In this document: positions 52,771 through 64,000 of the stretch, one piece after another | How positions within the stretch are numbered: the first letter of the stretch is position 1 | Layout of the letters: every line of letters begins with the position of its first letter | Assembly (NCBI RefSeq): GCF_028769735.1 | Contig: NC_088173.1 | Location: 19,780,038-19,844,037 of the forward strand | DNA length: 64,000 nt | Source: Zonotrichia leucophrys gambelii | Lineage: Eukaryota > Chordata > Aves > Passeriformes > Passerellidae | Reading direction: 5' to 3' | Made by a program: the position numbers and the translations under genes | Notes under the pieces: model-generated | What the model saw: only the letters and a program-made list of their open reading frames with translations | Databases searched by the model: none | What the model was told of the DNA's origin: nothing

Positions 52771-53849
52771 GTAAGAATTGAATAAAGAACTGAATTAATC
52801 TTTCATTGTTCCAGTCAATTCCATCTCTTGGAAAATAAAATAACGTATTGTAACACAAAGCAGTATTTATTTGTTTTGGCTAAAATATGTGTTACAGAAT
52901 GCAACCTACAGGAATTCCAGTATTTTGTATGATGTAAAAGCAAAATGGTAGCAAACCCTAAGCAGCATAAACCAGTAATACCTGGAGCAGCAGAGTGTAG
53001 GAGTGTTTCACAATGTAACAGAGCACCTTGAGTGCTCTGCTGTGTGACAAGACACCATGGCAGGGTTTGAGTAAGCAAAAAAGTGTTGGGTGTCCCCAGC
53101 TGGGGGTAGAATAAGCATGTTAAGTCAGATTTTTCCTGTTGAGCACTGGAGGTGTGCTTCAAATTCCAGATACTTAGACATAGATGTAATGTAGCCAGAA
53201 AAAAAAATGTAATAATGTAAAGGATTGTTGGGTATCTTTCCTTGCAACAGTGTATTATGAGTCTTAACACCATAATTAAATCTTCCTTTTCTAGTCCTTA
53301 CTTTTCTGTCTTTTCTCTCAATATATATTTAGAGATAAAATAATAATTTTAAATGTTACCCTCAGTTTACCCAGTGTCGTTTGGATTAAACATTTTGTGT
53401 TGCTCCTGCTAAAGTCCAAAAATCCTGGATTACAGTGCAGAGGTGAAATTATGAGTTAGAGAGGTTTCATAATGCTGAAAATTGATTAATTTATTTAGTA
53501 TTGTTCATTAAAACTTTGAGTAGAAGAATGCTCAGCCAATATTCACAACTGAGTCTTGTTTAAAAGAAAAAAGTGTGGGCTCTTGATTAACCCATTTTTC
53601 TCAGAACCAGCAAGTAGTTTAGTAGTGTCAAAGGAGCTACTGTATTCTGTCTTACTGACACTGTGTCCTTACACTAACAAATTGTTTCATTAGTAGATAA
53701 TATCCAGTGCTTCAAGAGAAGTATAATAATAGATTAAATTGATGAAGATACAAAAGCTCTGTGCTTGTTAGTTATGAAGAAAAAAATGTGTATTGCATTT
53801 GAAACAAAATACTTTAAAGATATTTCCTAGTATCTAAATATTTTTAGGG

Positions 53850-53882
53850 TTTACATAATTTTTTTTTTTTTTTTTACATAAT
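53850..53882. repeat. Poly-T tract between 10-bp direct repeats
   Basis: 'tttacataat' occurs at 53850-53859 and again at 53873-53882, separated by 13 further T. The pattern resembles a target-site duplication around a bare poly-A/T insertion, though slippage duplication can look the same. Confidence 0.8.
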
Positions 53883-55642
53883 CACAAATTAATTACATTT
53901 GAAGTTTACACATCTGTAGTCACATGTGAAGTTTACAAAAAAGAATTCGTTTCCAGGAGGGACTGAGTGTTGGATTGAACACCAAGGATTTTCTCCAAAG
54001 ATATTTTATTCTTGATAAACTAAAAACATCAGATTTAACTGGTGCTTCCTAAACCCTGACAATACTCAGGCTTTTATCCTAAATTTTACATTAGAAAATG
54101 TTTTCCCTGCTAATTTGAATTTTTAATTATAGGAATTTGGTCTAGAACTCTAGCTTTCCTTTACAAGAAGCAATTTAAAAACTTCTAATGCTTACACCAG
54201 CTTATCTGAGGCCCTACAAATGAATTCTGGAGTCTTTGGCATAGCTAAAATATAGTTCCTTTCATTGACACTCTGACTTTATTTAGGAATTTGAAAAGTG
54301 TTCTGATTTTCATTAACTAATCTCTTGCCTATGTTTTTTTTATGAGCTGAAAGTGTGCTGACTTCTTACTAGACATTAGGTGATGGTATCCTTTAGTATT
54401 TACTTTGCCTTGCCATTCAAAGTTTCAGGCAGGCTTTAAGTCTCAAGTCCAGGCTGCACACAGATATAATACAGATGGTAGTCTCCACAATTTTGCAATT
54501 TAAATACATGAGGTAGATAAGTTAATATCGTTAATACTGGATGAGCAACGTTTTTATTTTTTGACTACTGTATACTTCATTTATTGCAATCTCTCCCTGT
54601 GTTCTTGCTAATGCAATAAACTTTAGTGTCATTGTTTATTTCCTATTTTACCATATAGGAATGCTGTGTTCTAAATAGTTCTGTAGGTAGAAGTGACTTT
54701 TCTGGCCTCTCATGGTCTGGTCTGGAGTAGATGTACAAAAGTCTATAAATATTGATGAGATGCAGATATTTTTAAATCAGTTCATGTGTTAAAGGTGCAG
54801 CTGTTCAAAGGGAATGATAGGAATGAGTGGACTAAATGGGCACACTGTGCTCCCATTCCAGTGCATTGTCAGTGCTGCAGTACCTCTTATCCAACCTCAA
54901 TATCCCTTGCATGCAAACAATGCAGAAGTAACATTACCATCAGAGACATTTTGGGTTGTGCTTTTTTCTTCCACTGCCCTGTAATGGTAGATTTCAAATC
55001 TCAGCTTACAGAATAAAAATGGTAAAAACTTTCATTGCCATAGAATATCTATATCGGCCTATAAATATTTATTTTTATCTACTGTCAGTGATACGAGGCT
55101 TTTGTGTTCTGTGTTGCCAGTTGCATCAAAACAGAGGTCCTTGCCAAGTTATTTCAAGTGCATTGTGTTTAAAAATTGACTAAAGACAAATATTTGTGTT
55201 CCTGTACTACAGGCAAAGTTTGTTTCATTATGTCATCAAACTCCAGTAGGAGTTTCTTGTATTTAGAAAGCATTCATCAATGACTGTGGAAAATTGTATA
55301 ATACATTTTCAGAAAATAAGTAATTAAATAGTAATAGTATTGTAGAACACAGCCAGACAGTTGAAATTTGTCAGATAGATGCTCTTTTGGGAGTGTATCC
55401 TTGCTTTTCAGGACAATTCCATGAAATGCTTGAATTAAGTTATGTGACTACAGCTGTTTCATACATGTTTTTTGCTTTGGAAATCAAGCAAGCAAAAAAA
55501 GATGATATGATATGTGGATTATCTAGAAAGAAAAGTTATTGCCTAAATTGAGCTTTTCCAGAGTCAGGTAAGGGTATTTTGTTTCCCTTTCATTTTTGCA
55601 GTCCAGGTTAGGTTTACTGTTTTCTCAGCTCACAGTTAGTCT

Positions 55643-55670
55643 TATAACTTAGTGTATACACTAAGTTATA
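55643..55670. repeat. 28-bp perfect palindrome without spacer
   Basis: The left half TATAACTTAGTGTA (55643-55656) is followed directly by its exact reverse complement (55657-55670). A partial further copy of the core ('cttagtgta') lies 10 bp downstream, at about 55680-55688. It is the longest perfect palindrome I noticed in the window. Confidence 0.92.
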
Positions 55671-58667
55671 TACACTTATCTTAGTGTAAAAGAAAAGTGG
55701 TAGGTGTAAGATATTTGTTACTAGCATAACAACAATGTTGAAACAAAAATATTACATGCTGAAACGTTGAGTAATCAAAGTGAACGTGAATCATTGTGCT
55801 GGAAGAAATTCAGTGTAAAGAGATCCTGCCATTGCCTTGGCACAGCAGTGGTGCAATTTTTACTTAATGACCTTTAAATAATACTGCATGTGTTCTACAG
55901 GTAGTGTGTTTTTACCTTCTGCATTTCTCTAAACTTTGGCACTTGAAAGTGCAGTATGCATTTTTGCACAGGAATTCTCAAGCAGTGCTGTCTCATGAGG
56001 CTTTAGTACCCCAATGTACTTGACATTCTCCGTGAAAACCACAGCCTGTTTGTAGCTTCACCTTTCCTGGGAATAATAGGGAAATAAAAGGATATGAATG
56101 CAGCTCAGGTGGGTTGTTTTGAGACAGCAACCCAGCTGCTGCCATTCTGTCACCCGGGGAAGCAACTCACTGCTGTGCAGCACACACTGTAAAGCTGCTG
56201 TAGCTGGGATGAGATGGTGATGCTCAGGCTTGGGTGCTTCTGTTGGAACAATTCTCCCATATTGCACTGTATTGTAGCTGGACTTCCAGAAAAATGGCCA
56301 AGAGGGGAAAGAAAATATGGTCATGCAGATGACTCTTCTTTTGAGTGGATTTTGCATATTTTGATTTCAGCTCTGGTGTTTGGTATAATAGGCTGAAGTT
56401 TTCTCTCTTAAGTTGAATGCAGTTGACAATTAGTTCCACTTCATCAAAATCTAACCTTAAATAAGGCAAATGAACAGTGTTTGCAGTATTTTGAAAACAC
56501 AGCAGAAATAAATTAATCTTTAAATTATGCCCATGGTTTTATGCCAGGATTGCTTTGGCAGTTCTGATGTTAGCAGCAATTTGCTCAAGATGGCTTCACA
56601 TTGATAGTGATTTTTTATGAAATGCATTTTCTCCTACCTATGAAAGCTTCATGTTATTGATGCCAGCCCTGTATGTGTAAATAGCCATAATAATGTTTTT
56701 CATAAGTAAGGAGTCTAAAGAGTAAGATGCAAACTGTACAGAAAAGTAGTCAGAAAAGAGGATAAACATCTTGAAAGACTCCACAGATAGACAGGTATGT
56801 GGATTTAGATCTTTTTAATATTCAAATACTTTCTTCAGTCTTTCAGATTACATTTCTTTTCTATGAGGAGATTTGAAAGAGTTGGGGATAAAATTGCACT
56901 GTGGGAAGGAGTGAGTTTAATATTCCATCCAATTTTTGTTTGCCATTTTGCATGAATCAGAAATAGATTTTTATTCTGACAACATCCCATATTTAATATG
57001 TTTCTTTTTAAAATCATTGCTATCTTTATTCTTTTCAGATATTTTTGAAATTTTAACTTAATAATCTGTATCTCTTAGCAGTGCGTTTGGTATAAGACAG
57101 CTTGTTCGCAACAAGCAAAAAAAAAAAGTACTGGCATTTTTAATCTTTGCTGTTATTTTAAGGATTGTGATTTTTTATAACTTAAATTGATTTAAATGTA
57201 CAAATTAGTGTATTGTGAACTTTCAGATCACATGCCTGAGCTGCTGACAGTTTTTTTCCTGCTTCAGCAGATTGCTAGAAAAAGAATTGCTATTACAAAA
57301 TAGATGTTTTGTATTAGTAAAAAAAAAGAGTTTTTCACAAGCCTGACTCAATGTATATCAGTCTTACTTCTTAAATTGGGCTAATTCACTATGCCTTTCC
57401 ATTTTTATCTGCCTTGTTACTAAGCAATCTGCTGTAGACTTAACTGTCAGTTGAAATGCAGCCAAAAATATTAAGGTGAAATCGTTGCCTGCCACCTTTA
57501 GTAATAAAATAATGTAATCTCTCTGAAATAAATTGTTTGACAGTGTACAGGTTCTTTTACTTTTGCAGCTGCAAGGATCTTCTTTCAGGTGATTTATCAG
57601 GACTGATTTGTTTTTCTAATAACAGTAGATTATCTCAAGAGGGACATCTCAAAATCAAGATTTGTGTCTCTAGCCCAAGGAACAGCCAGCCAAAATCACC
57701 CCTTTGTAAGTGGAAAAATTCAAAAACTTCTTCACATCAAATCTGGATTGTACTGTTACAATGAACTTGTGGCTGAGGTACACTGGAAAATAAATGGTGC
57801 TGGTAAATGGGGGGGAAAAATACCAATCCCCCAAAAAATGCCAACAAACCATGGCCAGCCCTTCTTCTGCCCCATTCTCTCCACTTAAGAAACCCCACAA
57901 GCAATGAAAACACTTTCCAACAAACCTTGTTTTCAACAAACTTTTGTTGAATGATGCTGATGAATAGACAGTGATAAAAATAAAATGTGTCATCCTTGAT
58001 TGATCCTGGATTATACTTTGGGTCTTTACAGAAATAGTAGAAACTGCTTGTTTATTGTTTAAATGCTTAAAAAAGGCAAACAATAAAAAAAAAGAAGGAA
58101 ATGAGATGGGCTGCAGCTGGAAAATCAGACATGGATGGGTTTTGCCAGTAAGGCCTGAAATTTTATCTGGAACCTTTATATTGATACGATGTGATATTAA
58201 AAGAAAAAAAAAGGCAGAGAAATATCCATAAGAGTGACGAAAGTTAGTCTATAAAGTTATAAAATCCAGATTTTCAAATAGGCTGATGTACTAAAAATTC
58301 CAAGTTATATCAAATAACTGATAACTGATCTCTTTATCTACTGCATTGAAAATAAATAGCTGCTAAAACTGTAGAGAAAAAATACGATAGCTTAGATAAC
58401 AAAATGCTTTCCAGAAACTTTAATATTTCAAAATTCTGAGCAATTCAGTATTTCTCAGACTAGGATGATGTATTTTTATGAGGAGGAATTGAATTTGATT
58501 CCCTTTTTCATTTCCAGAATATCATGTTTGTTTAATATATTGAATTTGCATTAAGAGATACCTAAAATTTAATACTTCAGTAAAAACAAAAGAAAAAAGA
58601 ATTGCAACTTTATAGACTTGGAAAATATTTTCCAAAGACTTTATCTGTATAATTCCTTTAAATGGAG

Positions 58668-59285
58668 GTCCACTTTGCAATGAATGAGATGCTGACCAAG
58701 GGCTTAAGGGTCAGGATTAATGGGAGACAGGGACAGGTGACATTAAAGTGGAGGATGGCTACAGGCCACCTAACCAGGAAAAACAGGTGAATGAGGGCTT
58801 CAGTAGACAGACAGGAGCAGCCTCGCTTTCCCAAGCCCTGATCCTCATGAGGGACTTGAGCTGCCCTGCTGCAGGGACAGCACAGCAGGGCACCAGCATT
58901 GCAGGGCATCCCTGGAATGTGTTCATGAGAAATTCATCCTCCAAGTGATAGAGGAGCCAAGCAAGGGACCTGCAGGACAGCTGGAGAGAGACTTTCTGCA
59001 AGTGCAGGTAGTGATGGGATAAGGGAGAGAATGGTTTTAAACAGACCATGAGTAGATTTAGGTTACATATCAGGAAGAAATTCTTTACTATGTAGGTGAT
59101 GAGTTGCTAGCACAGCCTCCCCAGAGACGTTGTGGATGCCCCAGCCCAGGAAGATTTCAAGGCCAGCTTGGAAGGGGCTTTGGGAAAAGTAGATTTATTT
59201 GCCCATGGCAGGAGAGTCTGAACTAGATGATCTCCAAGGGCCTTTCCAACCCTCATATATGGAGTCATACTGTGACTCTGTGTGT
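58668..59285 (+). mobile_element. CR1 LINE with internal deletion: endonuclease fragment joined to 3' end
   Basis: The first part (about 58741-58975) encodes a decayed piece of the CR1 ORF2 endonuclease: Y-R-P-P-N-Q-E, then SLSQALILMRDL where functional copies have a GDF-type motif, then a W-N-V-F segment and finally 'caagtgatagaggagccaag'. From about 58978 it switches to the 3' end ('ggagagagactttctgcaag', 'agtgatgggat', 'caggaagaaattctttacta', 'agagacgttgtggatgcccc', 'gaactagatgatctccaagg') and ends 'gtcatactgtgactctgtg'. The reverse transcriptase region is absent. This could be a deletion after insertion, a template jump, or two adjacent fragments. It is inactive. Confidence 0.88.
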
Positions 59286-62200
59286 GGGTTTTTTTAAAAA
59301 TGGTTTAATGTTTTTTCTGGAATAAAAAGCATCTAGGCTGGAAGGAAAAATCAATAAAAGAATAGGACAAGCAGGTAAGTGAAAGTATCAGTCTTTATTA
59401 AAGAACTCTCATGTCACAGCAGTAGGATACAGAAACAAAATTCCAAATGTAAATTTGTGTGTTAACTGTCAAATGGGACGGCCAGTAAAACAGGAGAAGT
59501 CACACTTCTGAAAGTGGAGATTATAGTTAAAGATTCAGATTTCTTAAACTTTAGATTTCATTAGAGACATACATACTTACATGGAGAACAGTCTTTTCTC
59601 TGGGAGGTTCAACCATCAGAAGTTAATCTTTTGAAAACAGTATTTAAAATATTGTAACTAGAATTACAACTAAAATAATACGGAATCATTTTGGCACAGC
59701 AATTCTTTTCCAGAAAAATGGGTCTACGTCATATGTGGGCAGAAATGCATAGGAGCCAAACACAGGAGCTGCCTTAGTTAGCCTTGTGGAGCAGAAAGCA
59801 ATTCTGTAAAAAAACCAACAGAGAGAAGGGTCTGGGGGGTTGAGGCAATTAATAATGTTCCTATGTGCTTTGTAGTTGCTGGAAACATTAATAAAATAGT
59901 GTAGAAGTTTGAGATGAGCTGTGTCAGTTGCAAGTAGGAGATGAAGAGACACAATTGCCTCAGATTTACCAAGTGGAATCCATTAAAGCATATGGTTTCA
60001 GTGGAGTAGAAGATAAGGATGGTAAAAATTCAAGAGATAGGTGGGTTTAGAGTATTTTTATGATCGTTAGAGGCTACTGCTTAGGCATTTATTTCTTAAA
60101 AAAATTGGAAAAGAAGCTTTTAATAGGGGGAGGGTATGGCTAAAGACAACATGAAGTGAAAGAACATCGACCTAGAAACAGATTTTGAGAGTTTATAGTA
60201 ACAATCTGTGATAAGAATGGGGTTAAAGAAGTTGAGATGGAAACAAGCAAATGGCAAATGAGAACTGGCTCAGATCTTGGCCCAGTGAAAGCTGCAAATA
60301 AAGTGAAAATTGCTAGAAGAAATGTAATTATTCAACTTAATTTTTTTAAAACATGTAATTAAGTTTATTAATGAAATGGAAATAAAGTGTTTAGCTTCTA
60401 AGAATATATTCTTACAGTGTTCATGGAGGTCACATTTGTACATTTAGAAAGAAGCTGAAATACTGTGAAATTTAGATCTCGGACGCCATAACAGAGATTT
60501 AGACCAGCAATGCTATAGTGCTATAAACTAGCACTGGAGAAAAAGAGAAACTTCTGTTATTTTTTTAGTCAGATTTCAATTAGGAAAGATGTCTGTAACG
60601 TTAAAGAATTTTCTTCCAAGTCTCATGTTTTGGGTTTTTTTTTTAAATCTGTAATTCCTGCAAGCTGACAATGAAATAGTATAAATGTGAGCCAATTGCT
60701 ATGTGGATATTTCATTGGAAACAAATTCAGACATATGACCGAGTATCAGAGGTAAGTCCTCTGCATCACAGTAATGTGTCAACAACAGCATAAAAACAGT
60801 AACATCTTAGGCCACCATACGCTTACTGGAAAAGAAAAACAAGCACTGATGCAGCAAAATTTGTCACTCTTTCTCTTCATTCAAAACATAACATATGAAA
60901 ACTTGGCTTTGTGTTGTCCCAGTTTTAATCTGTGTGTGTTTGTCACAAAACAAGGAAAATTTTTGCATGTTTGAGAAATCAAGTACTAACAGCACAAAGG
61001 GGAAAGATTTAGACTCAATTCTTTGTGCCTCTACACAAGATCTATCTCTTTAAATTCAAGAAGAGATATGTGATCTAGTGAAAAACAGTCATGCTTTGGA
61101 ATATTAATTCCCACTTGTACAGCACAGTGCTTCTTCCCTGTGTGAAAACTAGTATGAATGTGAAATTTCAAAAATGTTTTTGCCACTGATAGCACATGGA
61201 GCCTTGTATTTTGGACTGCTTAATAAATTAAATCTAGCTCTTGAAGTTCAAATGAATATTAGGATACATTTTTAGGTGAGCAAAAAAGCAGAGAGGTGAA
61301 TAGGCCATATGCTGATAAGAAAACTGAGAGTGCCTAGGTGTTTCACCTACTTGTAGCCAACTATATAGAATTTATTTTTCCTTTTTATTTGCTTTCTCTT
61401 TTTTTTTTTCTTTTTTTCTTCCTTCTTCACCACAGTTGACAAAGATTTGTTTAAATGTGTTTGAAACTTTGATGGGATAATCCAGTATGGACTGTCTAGG
61501 TCTGTGCATGTTGCTTTTAGTACTTTTATAATTTTTCATGTAATTGAAACTAATGAACATGCCCTTTAGATGCTATTTTAGCTCACATACAACTTTATAA
61601 ATATTTCAACTTAGACATAATTGGATGAATTGAACTTGTTTAATTAGCAATGCAATCAACCAGCATGGCTTAGGAAGTCATATTACATTAAAAATACAGT
61701 GATAATGCATACTAATAAGGAATAAGCGAATTGTTTTAACAAAAAATTCCACACTTTTAGAACCCATTTGTGTCTTGTTATAAGGTTTTACAGCTTTGCC
61801 ATTACTTCTATTTTACTATTGCCATTATTTGTGAATTTGCATGCTAGATGAAAATCAATGAAGAGCTTTACTAGCTGACTTTTGAACCAAAGTAGTCAGC
61901 TATTTTTACCATGGTTGTGTAGGAGAATGAAATTATTTCGTTCACCTTTAAAAATGGGTGAATGTCTTGTTTGAATGTTAATTTTCAAGTTTGTAGTAGG
62001 AACTTGAGAATGTATTTTGTTTTATCTGAGAAATATTTATTTTTTCTGTCTCTCAAGAACATTTCTCCAAATTGCAAAATACTGAATGCCAGCAATGGGG
62101 TGCACCAAGGATTTTGCATACACGCAGTGTTGAGTCACATTCTGTGCATCTCTAGCTGGGTGGGATAAATGTGATGGAGAAGTTTGAAACAAGGAGCCTG

Positions 62201-63567
62201 ATGAAGTGCTGAGGTTTGGACTATACAGGCAAGAGCTCTGAATAACAGCCAGAATTTGAGTATATGCTTGAATATATCAGAAAGAGATTTATGGTTTTTG
62301 TGTTAAGAATGCTTACCAGAAGCTTTTAGTAAAAGTCTGGACTGCATCAATGTTAATATTTTTGGAATAAGCCAAGGCATGATATAATATATAATATAGT
62401 TATATGTTTTTACATCCTGTGTGAATAAGTTTTTAAAAAGCAATATTTTTAAAATTTTAAATGTCTTTTTACACAATTTGTTGTATTCAAGGAATATTGA
62501 AATACTGATTTGAACTTGAGGAAATATATTACGTTTGTTACACAAGTACTAAAAGCATTATTATTAATTATTCTCAATTTACTAGAAATAGTGTATTTCA
62601 AGTAGGGACTTACCATTGGTTAAGTTTTTGTTCTTACTTGAGAGTATAAAATAGTAGTTAGCCTGTTTGCCATATTTACAGCATAAGATAGTGGACTGTA
62701 TATTTTCTGAACTGAGTAGGTGTCTAAAAATTCAGACAGCAGATTTTAAAAACAGATAAGTTCTTCGATGGATTTGCAGAAGCTCCTAAGCATCATATGT
62801 CTCTAATAGCCTCTAAGTAGGAAAGCAGAGATAAGTAGGTGCCTAATTTAAATAATCCCAGTAGGCATCTATTGGCATATTTCTGTGATTTAATGTGTGT
62901 TCCAGGGTGCCCAAAAAAGATAGACTAACTAGTTGACCTGATTTCAATGATCTCAAGCTTTAAATTTTATACTATTGCACTGCAGTGCATTAAAGGAAAC
63001 AGACAAGAGTTAAGGTGGATGGGAAGAAAACTGTGCATACAGGTTTTCATTTTGTCATGAAAATAGCATTCTCTAGTTCATAGTTTCATAAAAAATGTAT
63101 CATCAGTGTTCTTTCAACGACAAAATATTTTCTTTTCTCAGGATCTTGGTTCAATAGACACATTTCCTGTTTTTTTCTTATCAAAATGCTAGTTGCATGT
63201 CTTTATGGTTGATATATTCAACAGTTGTTTTCATTTAAAATAGCAGTACTTGTTTACTGAAAAGCTTTTTATCCAAACTCCTATTTTTTAGGTGAGTAAT
63301 ACACATGCAGATAACTGATGAGACAAAAAAGCATTTGTAGATCTGGGTGATGCTTCATGGATAGATTTGCACATTAATTTTTCCATTCTTAAACTTGAAT
63401 TTGTTGAAAATGTGGTCTCTTGGCATTATGCCTAGCTGCATTTGGCTTGAAATTCTATACCTTCTTGGCTGCTTTTTGTAAAGAAAATCCAAATTACATA
63501 AAATTTTCTAAATTAGGTTTACCACATCATTAACTTGGCCATATTTTCACCTTCGTTTTAAGCCAGC

Positions 63568-64000
63568 TGTGGTGGTTTGACCAGGAAGAAGTGGGAATTC
63601 TGGGAAGCTGTGGTCAAACCAATGAATGTTCTGAGTTTGAGACTGGCACCTGGTGTAGCCAGTGGGGTTTGGACACACCTCTGAGAATACACAGGGGTTA
63701 AACAGCAGGGCTCTGGCCCTGGGAGGTCCTCTTGGGACGTCGAGGCGAAGAGGTCAGATCACCCTCCCCTGTCCAGCCACTGCTGCTGGGCAGGGGAGGG
63801 GCAGCCACGTGGTAGGCCCTGGGCCTGGACAGAGATGGGAGGTGAGGAGGCCCTCGAGGATGGAAGGGTGGAAGATCTCAGGGAGTCAGCCCTCGGGCAG
63901 CCATCACCCCCCAGGAGGGAGAGAGAGAGCCGGCGACACCGACTGTGATAGCAGCCGGCCCAGGAGGAGAAGGGGGGGGAAGAGTGCCCGGCCGGAGCGG
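63568..64000 (+). mobile_element. Start of an avian endogenous retrovirus LTR, truncated by window
   Basis: At 63568 the AT-rich intron changes abruptly to a GC-rich sequence opening with TGTGGTGGTTTGACC, the TG-type terminus I associate with passerine ERV LTRs. An 11-bp perfect inverted repeat (63573-63583 and 63611-63621) lies at the front, and a purine-rich GA/GG stretch lies near 63910-63980. The right end, any internal region and the target duplication are outside the window, so solo LTR and full provirus cannot be told apart. No viral coding sequence is visible. The family assignment (ERVL-like or other) is uncertain, and orientation is taken from the TG start on the + strand. Confidence 0.75.

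Larger units (their letters stand above)
52771..64000 (+). other. SPOCK3: SPOCK3 downstream intron (partial)
   Basis: Begins with the gtaaga donor at 52771. No recognisable continuation of the Kazal domain appears before the window ends. Contents are a poly-T with flanking direct repeats at 53850-53882, a 28-bp palindrome at 55643-55670, an internally deleted CR1 at 58668-59285 and the start of an LTR at 63568. The rest is AT-rich with no gene seen. Confidence 0.85.

Noticed and set aside
1..64000. CRISPR array, bacterial operon, tRNA or rRNA genes
   Set aside because: No regularly spaced repeats, no cloverleaf or rRNA signatures seen, and the gene structure is clearly vertebrate.

Overview
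The window looks like avian nuclear DNA, probably from a passerine. The evidence is AT-rich intronic sequence carrying many CR1 LINE fragments of the bird/reptile type, plus, at the right edge, the start of an LTR with the TGTGGTGGTTTGACC-type terminus I associate with passerine endogenous retroviruses. I see no bacterial operons, CRISPR arrays, rRNA or tRNA genes. Almost all longer reading frames are chance ORFs in intron sequence or remnants of CR1 protein.

The one gene I recognise is SPOCK3 (testican-3), a secreted SPARC-family heparan sulfate proteoglycan, on the + strand. Three consecutive coding exons are visible with canonical splice sites and compatible phases: 15797-15842 (end of the N-terminal unique region, DDYFRTWSPGKPFDQ), 27393-27507 (cysteine-rich FOLN-like segment), and 52644-52770 (linker plus the first half of the Kazal-like domain, ending VCGSDGHTYSSQ). 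The signal-peptide and N-terminal exons should lie to the left of the window. The rest of Kazal, the EC calcium-binding domain, the thyroglobulin type-1 domain and the acidic C-terminus should lie to the right. The introns are 11,550 bp, 25,136 bp and more than 11.2 kb.

Layout: 1-15796 is upstream intron, with a CR1 remnant at the left edge, an unassigned possible terminal exon with a poly(A) signal near 5925-6095, and a GC-rich block near 9440-9890. 15843-27392 is the next intron, with three CR1 pieces, a possible 23-nt poison micro-exon and a short perfect-stem hairpin. 27508-52643 is a very long intron with two CR1 copies, one of them a long 3' half carrying the reverse transcriptase active-site remnant, and a candidate in-frame 69-nt cassette exon at 42468-42536. 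52771-64000 is a partial intron with a 28-bp perfect palindrome, an internally deleted CR1 that joins endonuclease sequence to the 3' tail, and the LTR at the edge.

The most useful leads are two predictions about transcript structure. The 42468-42536 element would insert 23 residues between the FOLN-like and Kazal modules without breaking frame. The 5925-6022 frame reads like a genuine acidic C-terminal coding exon, but I could not assign it to any gene. Both rest on splice-site reading alone and need RNA or cross-species evidence. I found no clearly novel biological system here.
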